This document shows, in pieces, positions 1-8,606 of a stretch of 64,000 bases of DNA. Under the pieces are notes generated by a model. It searched no databases, was not told the origin of the DNA, and saw nothing but the letters and a program-made list of their open reading frames with translations. Both the position numbers and the translations under genes were made by a program. Location: the NCBI RefSeq assembly GCF_002234575.2, contig NZ_CP022464.2, forward strand, positions 4,278,001 through 4,342,000, given 5' to 3'. How positions within the stretch are numbered: the first letter of the stretch is position 1; every line of letters begins with the position of its first letter. Origin of the DNA: Enterocloster bolteae (lineage in GTDB: Bacteria; Bacillota; Clostridia; Lachnospirales; Lachnospiraceae).

Positions 1-67
1 CCTCGAATATAAACATCCGAAAAGGAAGATCATCATTGGGAATCACTGTCTCGTATCTGAAATCCAT
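1..67 (-). CDS. Partial gene, probable AraC-family transcriptional regulator (5' end only)
   Basis: Only the first 22 codons are visible before the left edge. The ATG at 65-67 has a GGAGG six bases upstream (74-78), so the start is well supported. The readable peptide begins M-D-F-R-Y-E-T-V and continues NDDLPFRMFIFE. This resembles the N-terminal cupin-side opening of Lachnospiraceae AraC-type sugar regulators, but no DNA-binding domain is in the window. Confidence is good for a gene start and modest for the family. Confidence 0.5.
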   Translation of the reverse strand, partial: MDFRYETVIPNDDLPFRMFIFE

Positions 68-183
68 CCTGCACCTCCATTTCCTGCCTGTCATTTACGA
101 TTTACAATAATCTCGGCAAACCATATTTAGAAAACCGTCATCCTGTATTCCTGCAAGGCCCCTTTTGCCATATCTGTTATGAC

Positions 184-1434
184 TCACACAGGCCTGTTCA
201 GCTTAAAAATCACCATGGTGACTGTCCCTTCCTGTGCCCTTGTATTGCTGTTAAAATACAAGAACAGCGTAGTGGACTGGGGCACTTCCACAATGAGAGA
301 ACTGGCTCCAAATGCGCTGCTTCTGGCATTTGCCGTCCAAAAGTATATGCCATATTCAATGTGGGAACTTCCATTGTATACAGGTGTTATCTGCATATAA
401 CCGGCATCCGCCAGCATGGATGATACCTGATAGGATATGCAGTAATACCCTGGAGCAAGCGTAATGCGGGTGGAATCTGTCAGGACAATGTTTCCCGTGG
501 TATCCGCGACCCCCACTCCCACTGGTATCCGCTGGGCATTATTCCACACGCCGGCAAACGTGATAAAGGATGCAAACACATCCCCTGCTGCAGGCCCGGT
601 GGCTCCTGTCGTGCCTGTGGCGCCGGCTGGACCGGTGGCTCCTGTTGTGCCAGGGACTCCGGCTGGACCGGTGGCTCCTGTCGTGCCTGTGGCTCCGGCT
701 GGACCGGTCGCTCCTGTCGTGCCAGGGACTCCGGCTGGACCGGTCGCTCCTGTCGTGCCTGTGGCTCCGGTTGGCCCGGTCGCTCCGGTAGCGCCCGTGG
801 CTCCGGCTGGGCCCGTGGCTCCGGCAGAGCCTGGGATTCCGGTCGGTCCGGTTGGTCCCGGATTTCCGGCCGGTCCGGTGGCTCCGGTCGGCCCCGTCTC
901 CCCACGAGGACCGGTTGTCCCCACCGGACCCGGGACTCCTGCTGCCCCTGGTATTCCCCGGGGACCAACAGTACCCGGATTTCCCTGGGGTCCCTGAGGT
1001 CCCTGGGGACCGGTAGGCCCTATGACTCCCTGAATCCCCTGGGGGCCCTGGATTCCCATTGGCCCACGTGGACCTGTGGGGCCGGTGACTCCTGCCGGGC
1101 CTATTTCCCCTCTGGGACCTTCCGGTCCCATGGCTCCGCGTGGTCCGGTATCTCCCTTGGGGCCCTCAGCGCCGGTATTTCCCTGGAGGCCCGGAGCTCC
1201 CTGAGGGCCGGCCGGGCCCTGCGCTCCCGTCACGCCTCTCTCCCCCGGTACACCCTGGGGCCCCTGGGGACCGGTGTCCCCCCTCATTCCCGCAGCTCCT
1301 ATGGGACCGCGGGGCCCAGCGGGGCCTGTATCTCCCTTGGGGCCTACCGGCCCCGCGGGACCCGGACAGCAGCAGCACTCCTTATACCAGCACCCTGCTC
1401 TCTCCCTGAAATCCTCCTCATTGCCATTCCACAT
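184..1434 (-). CDS. Collagen-like (Gly-X-Y) surface/exosporium protein, BclA-like
   Basis: A 416-residue protein in three parts. The N-terminus is short and cysteine-rich, with CWYKECCCC near residues 15-23. About 86 uninterrupted Gly-X-Y triplets follow (residues 24-281), rich in GPQG/GPRG first and in GATGPAG/GTTGATG later. A globular C-terminal domain (282-416) resembles BclA/C1q-like trimerisation heads. ATG at 1434 is chosen over an upstream start because AAAGGGG lies seven bases before it. In Clostridia such proteins occur on the spore surface; that location is inferred, and no signal peptide is seen. The clustered cysteines could support disulfide cross-linking. It is monocistronic here. 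Antisense ORFs come from the repeat composition. Confidence 0.9.
   Translation of the reverse strand: MWNGNEEDFRERAGCWYKECCCCPGPAGPVGPKGDTGPAGPRGPIGAAGMRGDTGPQGPQGVPGERGVTGAQGPAGPQGAPGLQGNTGAEGPKGDTGPRGAMGPEGPRGEIGPAGVTGPTGPRGPMGIQGPQGIQGVIGPTGPQGPQGPQGNPGTVGPRGIPGAAGVPGPVGTTGPRGETGPTGATGPAGNPGPTGPTGIPGSAGATGPAGATGATGATGPTGATGTTGATGPAGVPGTTGATGPAGATGTTGATGPAGVPGTTGATGPAGATGTTGATGPAAGDVFASFITFAGVWNNAQRIPVGVGVADTTGNIVLTDSTRITLAPGYYCISYQVSSMLADAGYMQITPVYNGSSHIEYGIYFWTANARSSAFGASSLIVEVPQSTTLFLYFNSNTRAQEGTVTMVIFKLNRPV
592..1365 (-). repeat. Collagen Gly-X-Y coding repeat
   Basis: Nine-base periodic repeats encode residues 24-281 of the collagen-like protein. The promoter-distal part (about 592-830) consists of longer near-identical units encoding alternating GPAGVPGTTGAT and GPAGATGTTGAT blocks. 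Such arrays expand and contract readily. Confidence 0.9.
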
Positions 1435-1571
1435 GTTAGTTCCCCTTTCTGCACATATTTTGTAATAATACATTACTATCAATATATGCATCAGACCTGC
1501 ACTGTTTCCGGGGTCTGTAAATCAGGGGACTTCGTATAGTCTGAAAAAACTTTATGCCCGGTGTTTTCTGC

Positions 1572-2399
1572 TCAGCAGTTACCGGTCCACACATACCTTA
1601 AATACTCCCTGGCAGTCTGGACCAGGGCATATACCCTGGCCGCATCTGTTGCGGGTCTGTCATCCATTTTCCAGCGCGGAAAAAACCTGGTTACATGGAG
1701 AGGAATCTCCGGGCTCAGGGATGATATCCAGCCCGCCATCTCCCTCATCTCCTCATCCGAGTCATTTTCCCCTGGAACGATAAGCGCGGTCAGCTCCACA
1801 TGGCATCGGCGGCTGGCACATGTGATAAAATGCTTTACAGTTTCAAGGTCACCGCCCAGCTTCCTGTAATAATTCTCTGTAAATCCTTTTAAATCAATGT
1901 TCATGGCATCGGCCACAGGCAGGATTTCATCCAGTACCTGATCGGATACGCTTCCGTTGGTGACAATTACATTTTTCATCCCTGCTTTTCTCGCAAGACG
2001 CCCTGTATCCCTGACATACTCCCAGCCCACCAGGGGCTCGTTGTAGGTATAGGCAACACCTATATTTCCGTTTTTCCCAAGCTCTGCAGCCTTTTGGGCC
2101 AGCTCCTCAGGACTTACGGTCACGGACTCAAAATCCCCCTCTCCCGCCATGGATATCTTATGATTCTGGCAGAAGGGGCACCGCAGGTTGCATCCAAAGC
2201 TTCCCACCGACAATATAACAGAGCCGGGCAGGAACCGTCTTAAAGGCTTTTTCTCTATGGGGTCCAGGGCCATGGACGTGATTTTCCCGTAATTAACAGG
2301 AATCACTGCGCCGCCTGTATTCTTCCTGGCCCGGCACATGCCGGTCTGCCCTTCTTCCAGGCTGCACCGGTTCATGCATCCCCCGCACACAGCCCTCAT
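1572..2399 (-). CDS. amrS: AmmeMemoRadiSam system radical SAM enzyme
   Basis: A 275-residue protein with the radical SAM motif CNLRCPFC (C70, C74, C77). An N-terminal cysteine set (C5, C8, C12, C22) could bind a second cluster or metal. The overall layout is that of the PflA-like AmrS family, which co-occurs with AMMECR1 and MEMO proteins and has no settled reaction. Its ATG overlaps the stop of the upstream AMMECR1/MEMO gene by four bases (ATGA), so the two are translationally coupled. The protein ends close to a small CTGCTGAGCAG palindrome. The family call is firm; the substrate is unknown. Confidence 0.92.
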   Translation of the reverse strand: MRAVCGGCMNRCSLEEGQTGMCRARKNTGGAVIPVNYGKITSMALDPIEKKPLRRFLPGSVILSVGSFGCNLRCPFCQNHKISMAGEGDFESVTVSPEELAQKAAELGKNGNIGVAYTYNEPLVGWEYVRDTGRLARKAGMKNVIVTNGSVSDQVLDEILPVADAMNIDLKGFTENYYRKLGGDLETVKHFITCASRRCHVELTALIVPGENDSDEEMREMAGWISSLSPEIPLHVTRFFPRWKMDDRPATDAARVYALVQTAREYLRYVWTGNC

Positions 2400-3802
2400 G
2401 ACTTTGCACCATGACGGATAACCTCAAAACGTTCCAGCTGCACATCCGTCTCATCCTCACCTATCCCCGCCTTTTGCCTGGCGATGGACAATTGTTCCCT
2501 CACCGTGTCCACTCCCTCCAGATTTGGAAGCAGCAGTCCCCTTTTTCTGCCCTTGGTGACAATGACGCCGTAACGCAGCGGGTCCAGCTGGTCCTCACCC
2601 TGAATCTGCTCTGTCTCCCCCAGCACATCCACGCTGTATTCAAGGAAAGACAGTTCCTCCCTGCGGACAGACGGGAATCTGGGGTCATGGATGCCTGCAC
2701 TCACTGCGTTCTGTATGATTTCCTCCGCAATATTCCTGCAAACCGGCTCTATCGTCCCGATGCAGCCCCGCAAAGCGCCGCCCTTGCGGACAGATACAAA
2801 CACTCCCGCCCTTGTCTGAAGCATTTCCTCCGGCAGGCCTTCCTCTGCCCTGCCAAAGGGAATCATCCTTCCCTCATGCACATAATACTCCAGCGACCGG
2901 CGTGCAAGAGACACATATTCATCCTCCTCCATCTGCCGTTTTTTACATGTTTCCCTCTGGCAGCTCTCATATAAGTCCAGGAATCCGCGCCTGCCGTCAT
3001 CCCCTGTGACCCGGAACGTGCAAATCCCATAGCCCACCCCAAAGGGCCCTTCATAGGTGAGGCGCCTGGGCATAACTGCCTTTTTATCCATGGCTCCCGC
3101 CATCATGACAAAGCTGCGGTGGCCGCATTCTCCTGCCTTTTCGCAGAAGTCTTCCGGAAAAGCCAGCAGCTCCCCAAATTCCGCTTTTCCCATGACATCC
3201 ATGATCCGCTCATCATATTCCGGCCCCTGGACACTGTACCCATAAGGCCCGTCCCCTCTCAATTTATGGGACAAATCCCCGCTGGCCACAATGAATACAC
3301 TGCGCCCCAGATTCTCTGCCGCCCTGGCAATGTAGCGTCCTGCCCGGTAATGGTCGGCAAAGGACAGTCCGGATCCGCCGATCCGCACCAGCTTATAATC
3401 CCTGTAATGCTGGTTAATAAAATACAGCGGGACAAGAGTCCCATGGTCCAGCTCCTTTTCCCTCTCCCCCTCTGTACCCATAGGAAAACCGTCATCCCCG
3501 CAGAGTCTGTCCAGTTCCCTTACAAAGGCTTCGTCGTATCCGGCTTCTACCCCTATCTGAGGAGCCATAAACCGGCCAAAGTCTCCCCTGGCTTCCTTTC
3601 CCGGCGATACATGAAAATAGTCCGCATACATCACTGCATGGGGCGAAATCACCACAATGGTGTCCGGCTTCAGCTCTGCTGCCATCCCGGCCGCCTCCTG
3701 GTATGCTTTAATAGTATCCTTAATCAGAATCTCCTGCCCTCTTCCCACATCCGGCACAATCAAAGGCGGATGGGGCACCATGATCCCCGCAGCCACAGCC
3801 AT
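2396..3802 (-). CDS. amrA: AmmeMemoRadiSam protein: MEMO/LigB-type dioxygenase domain fused to AMMECR1 domain
   Basis: A 468-residue two-domain protein. Residues 1-265 match the class III extradiol dioxygenase/MEMO fold, with candidate metal-site residues H11, H55 (in ISPH), D119-H120 (LDHG) and H179 (SGDLSH). Residues about 290-460 are an AMMECR1 domain with the signature RGCIGT at 345-350. In many genomes these are separate proteins; here they are fused and followed at once by the radical SAM partner. The start is the ATG at 3802 behind AAAGGAG; an upstream in-frame extension lacks a ribosome-binding site and would overlap the neighbouring permease. The biochemical role is not established. 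Confidence 0.9.
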   Translation of the reverse strand: MAVAAGIMVPHPPLIVPDVGRGQEILIKDTIKAYQEAAGMAAELKPDTIVVISPHAVMYADYFHVSPGKEARGDFGRFMAPQIGVEAGYDEAFVRELDRLCGDDGFPMGTEGEREKELDHGTLVPLYFINQHYRDYKLVRIGGSGLSFADHYRAGRYIARAAENLGRSVFIVASGDLSHKLRGDGPYGYSVQGPEYDERIMDVMGKAEFGELLAFPEDFCEKAGECGHRSFVMMAGAMDKKAVMPRRLTYEGPFGVGYGICTFRVTGDDGRRGFLDLYESCQRETCKKRQMEEDEYVSLARRSLEYYVHEGRMIPFGRAEEGLPEEMLQTRAGVFVSVRKGGALRGCIGTIEPVCRNIAEEIIQNAVSAGIHDPRFPSVRREELSFLEYSVDVLGETEQIQGEDQLDPLRYGVIVTKGRKRGLLLPNLEGVDTVREQLSIARQKAGIGEDETDVQLERFEVIRHGAKS

Positions 3803-3890
3803 AATACCGCTCCTTTCCGTCCGGTGCGTTCCACCGCACCCTGCGATCTTTAACAAGCTCTGGTTTAAGTATAGCATTGGAAATCCTATT

Positions 3891-5078
3891 TTAAAAGGGG
3901 ATAACCCACAAAGAAAGCACAAGAAGCACTGCCAGGAACAGCAGGTTAACCACGGTAAACCATCCCAGATACCGGCCTTTTTCCATGGGATACATGCGGG
4001 CGATATGCTTATAAGAAATAAGGCTCGCCATGGAGGCAATGAGGGTTCCCAGCCCTCCCAGATTCGTCCCCACAATTAAGGCACTGTAGTCCCCGGAAAA
4101 TCCGGACAGCAAAAGGGCGGCAGGCACATTGCTGATAATCTGGCTGGCGCCCACACAGGTGATGATTTCCCGGCCCTCCAGAATCCGGCCCAGGAACCGG
4201 CAGAAAGCCGGCACCCTTCCCATATTGCCGATAAATACAAAAAATGCGCAGAACGTCAGGAGGAGGGAATAATCCACTGCCAGAAACAGGCTCCTGTCGG
4301 CAATCCACACCCCTGTTATCACAACGGCCAGCAGAAGCTGCCACGGAAGAATGCGGGCCACACACCCCAGGCTGAGCAGAAAGAGGAACAGATACAGGCC
4401 TAACCGGCCTAAGTAAATCCTCTTTCCTGACGCCTCCATACCCGCTGCTTCCTGTGAAAATCCGGGAAACCCGCTGACCATAGGCCCCTGTCCCCTGCCG
4501 TTCCTCTCTTTTCCCGGCATTCTGTTTCCTGCAGCCACTACGGCCAGACAAAGGACCAGCATCCCAAAGGATACCGCTGTGTAGGGAGCCATCAGCTCCA
4601 TAAAACGGCCTGCGTTTAAACCGGCTTTTGAATACAGATAAAGGTTCTGGGGATTGCCGACGGGCGTCAGCATGCTTCCCAGATTGGCCGCAATGGTCTG
4701 GAGCACCACCACAGGCAGCACTAACGGTTCCATGCCGGCCATCTTAAGGACCGCGATGGCAAAGGGAACAAACGTAATCAACGCCACATCATTGGTAATC
4801 GCCATGCTGAAGAAAAAACACAGGAACACCAGTACGGCCGACACAGCCCCCGGACCCTTTACATAACCTAACAGCCGCTCCCCTGCCTTTTTAAACACTC
4901 CCAGGCTTTGAAGTCCGGCCATCACGGTCATCAGACAAAACAGAAGGCCAATTGTCTTATAATCAATGTAAGACCCATATTCCCTGTCCGGCCTTATGAC
5001 CATGGCAGACAGAATCGCCAATATAACAGCAGCGCTCAGAACTGTTTCCCTTTTGACAAACCCTTTAACCTTATTCAT
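3891..5078 (-). CDS. SLC13/ArsB-NhaD superfamily anion permease
   Basis: A 395-residue membrane protein with about ten hydrophobic segments. It contains the ion-transporter signatures SMAITNDVALITFVPFAI and LGSMLTPVGNPQN (the NPQN loop), typical of CitMHS/ArsB-like and SLC13-like carriers. The usual substrates in this superfamily are di- or tricarboxylates, arsenite or sodium/proton; the sequence does not decide between them. It lies between the amr pair and adenine deaminase on the same strand but has its own consensus-like promoter (5121-5149), so it may be transcribed separately. The ATG at 5078 follows a GGGG-type ribosome-binding site. Confidence 0.85.
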   Translation of the reverse strand: MNKVKGFVKRETVLSAAVILAILSAMVIRPDREYGSYIDYKTIGLLFCLMTVMAGLQSLGVFKKAGERLLGYVKGPGAVSAVLVFLCFFFSMAITNDVALITFVPFAIAVLKMAGMEPLVLPVVVLQTIAANLGSMLTPVGNPQNLYLYSKAGLNAGRFMELMAPYTAVSFGMLVLCLAVVAAGNRMPGKERNGRGQGPMVSGFPGFSQEAAGMEASGKRIYLGRLGLYLFLFLLSLGCVARILPWQLLLAVVITGVWIADRSLFLAVDYSLLLTFCAFFVFIGNMGRVPAFCRFLGRILEGREIITCVGASQIISNVPAALLLSGFSGDYSALIVGTNLGGLGTLIASMASLISYKHIARMYPMEKGRYLGWFTVVNLLFLAVLLVLSLWVIPF

Positions 5079-5120
5079 CCTTCATTCCCCGCTTTTACGT
5101 TCATAATCTCACGACTGCTT

Positions 5121-5149
5121 ACTATACCATCGAAAAGCCCGGGAATCAA
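5121..5149 (-). promoter_or_regulatory. Sigma-A promoter of the anion permease
   Basis: Reading the minus strand, a -35 TTGATT (5149-5144) is followed by a 17-base spacer and a -10 TATAGT (5126-5121), about 45 bases before the permease ATG. Confidence 0.6.
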
Positions 5150-5263
5150 TACAAAATCTTTAAAACTTCAGATCCCTCCCCCGTTGATGCATACTCTGTC
5201 CTCCTCCCCCCGTTTCATCCGTCATTACCTGACAGTATCGTACACTGCCTGTAACCGCTATGA

Positions 5264-7018
5264 TTACCGGAAAACAGGCATAAATGTCTGGGACTGTCCG
5301 TCCAGCACGCCCTTATCCGTCATAATGGCTCCCGGCAGGGCAGCCAGGGCAAAGGTGGACATCTTAAGCAGCGAGCTCTTTCCCGCGCAAAGGTCATACA
5401 CTGCTTTTTCCACCTGTTCCACCTGCGGGGCCAGGCTGTCAACAGACAGCTGGGACATCAGCCCGGCAGCCGGAAGGGCCAGGCTTGCCAGCACCTTTCC
5501 ATTGAGAACCACAGCTATGCCCCCTCCGCTTCTCTTTAAGGTCTCCGCCGCAATCCATGCATCCTCCGGGTCCCGGTATATCATGGTCAGGTTATGGCAG
5601 TCATGGGATACCGTGGTGGCAATGGCTCCTTCCGTAATTCCAAAATTCCGGATGGGAACAACGGTCCTCTGGTTCAGTCCGTGCCGGTTGCACACACATG
5701 CCATAGCCAGATTCGGATCTTGCCTGATGCAGATGTATCCGTCCTCAACAGGCAGCGTCTCATAAAAGGCCTTATTGAAGGGTCCGTCATACTTGCTGTA
5801 TATCACCAGCGTCTCTCCCTGGGAAGCAGGCGCTTTCAGCCTGAAATCCCCGGGGCCGGACAGATAGGACAGTTTCATGGTATTGGTGAACTTGAGTCCT
5901 CCGTCGTAGGGACTTCCCAGATACCTTCCCTCTTCAGCCACAAGTTTCCCCCTGCAGAACACATGGCTGGGCCGGCGGCCGTCCAGGGCATCCACCAGCT
6001 GCATATCCGCCACATAACCCGGGGCAATCGCTCCAAGGTCATCAAACCCATACTCTCTGGCAGCGTTATAGCTGGCATAACGGATGGCGTCTAATGGATG
6101 GGCACCATAGCCTATGGCCTTTTGGACCACCCGGTTCAGATGTCCTTCTCTGTAAATCACCCCTGCGTGGACATCATCTGTGCACAGGGAAACACTGTCA
6201 TGCCAGCGATGGTCCCTGATTCCCTCCAGTGCATCCGGCAGATGGTTGGAAAGAGAGCTGGTCTTAAGGTTTACATGCATGCCCTGCCTGACTTTCTCCC
6301 TGCACTCCCGGGCACTGCGGCATTCATGGTCGCTCTCCGGTCCTGCCAGCAAGTAGGCTGCAAGGGCATCTCCCTCCAGGCGGGGGGCATGGCCCTGCAG
6401 ATACAGATTCCGTTTCAGCCCCTGGGATATGATGCGGCTCATTCTTTCATCCCCCCTGCATACATCCACATAATTCATGATTTCCGCGATTCCCAGCACC
6501 TCCGGCAGTTCCAGAAGGCGGGCAATTTCCTCCTCGCCGAATACAGCCCCGCTGTTCTCCGCTCCAGGCACAGAGGGTACACAGGAGGGAGCCAGCGCAA
6601 ACTGGCGCAGGGGTGTTTTCTTTGCGTTGTCCAGCATGAAGCTGACCCCTTCAATCCCCAGCACATTTGCAATCTCATGAGGATCCATGACAATGGTAGT
6701 GGTCCCCCAGGGAAGTACGGCCCTTCCGAAATTCTCCGGAATCATCATGGTACTTTCCACATGAAGATGGGAGTCAATAAACCCCGGTATCAGGTAACGT
6801 CCTCCCCCGTCAAAAATCCGTTCCGAAGGCAGGGCCGGACATTCATTGTCTGTGCGCACCCGCACAATGATGCCGTCCAGTATATCTACCTGGGCCGGGT
6901 AAACCTCCCCGGAAAACATGTTGACCAGCTGTATATTGCAGACAGTCAGGTCACAGGGGATTTCTCCCATAGCTGCCCTGACCATTTTTCCACGGTCCAT
7001 CCACACTGCTATTTTCAT
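5264..7018 (-). CDS. ade: Adenine deaminase
   Basis: A 584-residue amidohydrolase converting adenine to hypoxanthine and ammonia in the cytoplasm. The metal-binding motif GFIDSHLHVEST (H84, H86) and the following MDPHEIANVLG are characteristic of the long bacterial Ade family, and the length fits (usually about 570-600). AGGAGGAGG lies just before the ATG. It is the second gene of an operon with the NCS2 purine permease (26-base gap), giving uptake plus deamination of adenine. Control probably comes from the upstream GntR/UTRA regulator through the operator in the permease promoter. Confidence 0.95.
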   Translation of the reverse strand: MKIAVWMDRGKMVRAAMGEIPCDLTVCNIQLVNMFSGEVYPAQVDILDGIIVRVRTDNECPALPSERIFDGGGRYLIPGFIDSHLHVESTMMIPENFGRAVLPWGTTTIVMDPHEIANVLGIEGVSFMLDNAKKTPLRQFALAPSCVPSVPGAENSGAVFGEEEIARLLELPEVLGIAEIMNYVDVCRGDERMSRIISQGLKRNLYLQGHAPRLEGDALAAYLLAGPESDHECRSARECREKVRQGMHVNLKTSSLSNHLPDALEGIRDHRWHDSVSLCTDDVHAGVIYREGHLNRVVQKAIGYGAHPLDAIRYASYNAAREYGFDDLGAIAPGYVADMQLVDALDGRRPSHVFCRGKLVAEEGRYLGSPYDGGLKFTNTMKLSYLSGPGDFRLKAPASQGETLVIYSKYDGPFNKAFYETLPVEDGYICIRQDPNLAMACVCNRHGLNQRTVVPIRNFGITEGAIATTVSHDCHNLTMIYRDPEDAWIAAETLKRSGGGIAVVLNGKVLASLALPAAGLMSQLSVDSLAPQVEQVEKAVYDLCAGKSSLLKMSTFALAALPGAIMTDKGVLDGQSQTFMPVFR

Positions 7019-7044
7019 ACGATTTCCTCCTCCTCGGAAACAGA

Positions 7045-8379
7045 TTAGATAAAAAACTGAATACAGGTCAACAGGGTAAATATAATGGTGAAAGGAGATG
7101 GAAGCTTATCCATTCCCCGCTCATCCGTAAACAGGTAGTACGCACTCTTCACACCACAGTAAGTCAGAAGGCCGATGCCAATGCCCTGAGATATCCCATA
7201 AAACAAAGTGGATATAATCAGCATTCCTACCGGAACCCACTCCTCAATCCCAAAGTCAATGGATTTAAGTCCCTGCATCATGACAAATCCGATAATGAGA
7301 AGTACCGGCGTGGTGGCTGCAGTGGGTATCATCAAAAACAGAGGGGCGAATAACACGGCCAGCAGAAAAAACAGCCCGGTAACCACGGAGGCCAGTCCGG
7401 TCCTTCCCCCCACCTCAATACCTGACGCACTTTCCACATAGCTTGTGACCACAGTCACTCCCATGCAGGTCCCTACAACGGACCCGATGGCATCCACCAG
7501 GAAGATCTTGCCGATAATAGGGAAATTTCCGTTTTCATCCAGCATGCCCATCTGCTGCCCCAGCCCCAGGGCAGTAGCCAGCGTCCCAAAGAAATCGCTT
7601 ACAAAAAAAGCCAGTACAAAAGCAATGTACTCCGGTCTCAAAGCTCCCAGCACATCTGCTTTAAAAGCAATATTGCCCAGGGATGCAACACCTCCCGATG
7701 TGAATATGGATGAGGGTACCTGGACCACTCCCATGGGAATGCCAATCACAGTAGTGACAACAATGGCAATCAGCAGTGAGCTTCTGATTCTGTACTCTCT
7801 TCCTCCCGTCTTAATGCGGAGGAAATACAGTATGAAACATATGACAATACTGACGGCTGACAGAAGCACCGAAGGATCGGAGAAATCCCCGAATCCCCGG
7901 AAATCCGGATTCACCAGCCTGGCATTGACCAGGGCCGTGCGGATGATAAAAATACCCAGCCCTGCACTAATGCCAATCTTGATATTTTTAGGGATCAGCT
8001 CCACTATCTTTTCCCGAATCTTAAACAGGCTCAGCACCAGGAACAATATAGCAGAAATCATGGACATGCCAAGACCCACCTTCCAGTCAGCCAATCCCGG
8101 CACTACGATAGAATAAGTAAGCACAATGCCGGACGCAATCCCGGGAGCCAGAGCAATAGGCATGTTGGCCGCCACCCCCATCAGCATGGTGATAAACGCG
8201 GAAACCAGCGCTGTGGCAATCAGTATTCCCACTGTGTCCATCCCCGTATCCCGCATGTTTACCGGCTGCAGGATAATGATGTAGGCCATGGTGGCAAAGG
8301 TGGTCATCCCGGCCAGCACCTCAGTCCTGACGCTGGACCCCCGCTCCCTGATTTTAAAATGTTTTTCCAATGTGTTCAT
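7045..8379 (-). CDS. NCS2 family purine permease (AzgA-like)
   Basis: A 444-residue permease with 12 or more membrane segments, opening with VRTEVLAGMTTFATMAYII, the typical start of the AzgA/PbuG guanine-hypoxanthine-adenine branch. Later motifs such as DFFGTLATALGLGQQ and VVTSYVESASGIEVGGRTGL also fit. It imports purine bases using the proton gradient. The ATG at 8379 has GGAGGAAGCT directly before it; the longer in-frame version has no ribosome-binding site. It is the first gene of the permease-ade operon, under a promoter whose spacer holds a palindromic operator. Confidence 0.93.
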   Translation of the reverse strand: MNTLEKHFKIRERGSSVRTEVLAGMTTFATMAYIIILQPVNMRDTGMDTVGILIATALVSAFITMLMGVAANMPIALAPGIASGIVLTYSIVVPGLADWKVGLGMSMISAILFLVLSLFKIREKIVELIPKNIKIGISAGLGIFIIRTALVNARLVNPDFRGFGDFSDPSVLLSAVSIVICFILYFLRIKTGGREYRIRSSLLIAIVVTTVIGIPMGVVQVPSSIFTSGGVASLGNIAFKADVLGALRPEYIAFVLAFFVSDFFGTLATALGLGQQMGMLDENGNFPIIGKIFLVDAIGSVVGTCMGVTVVTSYVESASGIEVGGRTGLASVVTGLFFLLAVLFAPLFLMIPTAATTPVLLIIGFVMMQGLKSIDFGIEEWVPVGMLIISTLFYGISQGIGIGLLTYCGVKSAYYLFTDERGMDKLPSPFTIIFTLLTCIQFFI

Positions 8380-8458
8380 AGCTTCCTCCTTTGTATTTTT
8401 ATTATTTAAGTTTAAAGTTAAATCGAAATAAAACCCCTTTTTTGTGTAAATCAGTACT

Positions 8459-8487
8459 ATGATATTATGGTAATACCTTGTTGACAG
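8459..8487 (-). promoter_or_regulatory. Promoter of the NCS2 permease-ade operon
   Basis: On the minus strand, CTGTCA (8487-8482), a 17-base spacer and TATCAT (8464-8459). The spacer contains the GGTATTACC palindrome, so a repressor bound there would block polymerase. Confidence 0.6.
8467..8479. promoter_or_regulatory. GntR/UTRA operator, copy 1
   Basis: The 13-base ATGGTAATACCTT contains the perfect odd palindrome GGTAATACC (8469-8477). The identical 13 bases recur upstream of the gntR-type gene at 9425-9437. Two identical copies at the two promoters of a regulator and its adjacent operon suggest the binding site of that regulator. Confidence 0.65.
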
Positions 8488-8606
8488 CATGCTTTTATCT
8501 GTGCATACAGGTTGATAGGAGGCTGTGGAAAAATTCATTCCTGTCACATGCAGCCGTCATCACAGGAATGAATCTTTATAACTTACCCTCTCACAGGCCC
8601 TATGGA

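Noticed and set aside
464..997. Long Pro/Ala-rich open frames on the plus strand inside the collagen-like gene
   Set aside because: They mirror the GC-rich Gly-X-Y repeat on the other strand and have no ribosome-binding site.
3803..4075. N-terminal extension of the MEMO-AMMECR1 protein
   Set aside because: It overlaps the permease gene, has no ribosome-binding site, and the family start at MAVAAGIMVPHPP has AAAGGAG before it.
8380..8606. Possible purine riboswitch before the NCS2 permease
   Set aside because: The conserved purine-aptamer loops and P1 stem were not found; a protein operator explains the control better.
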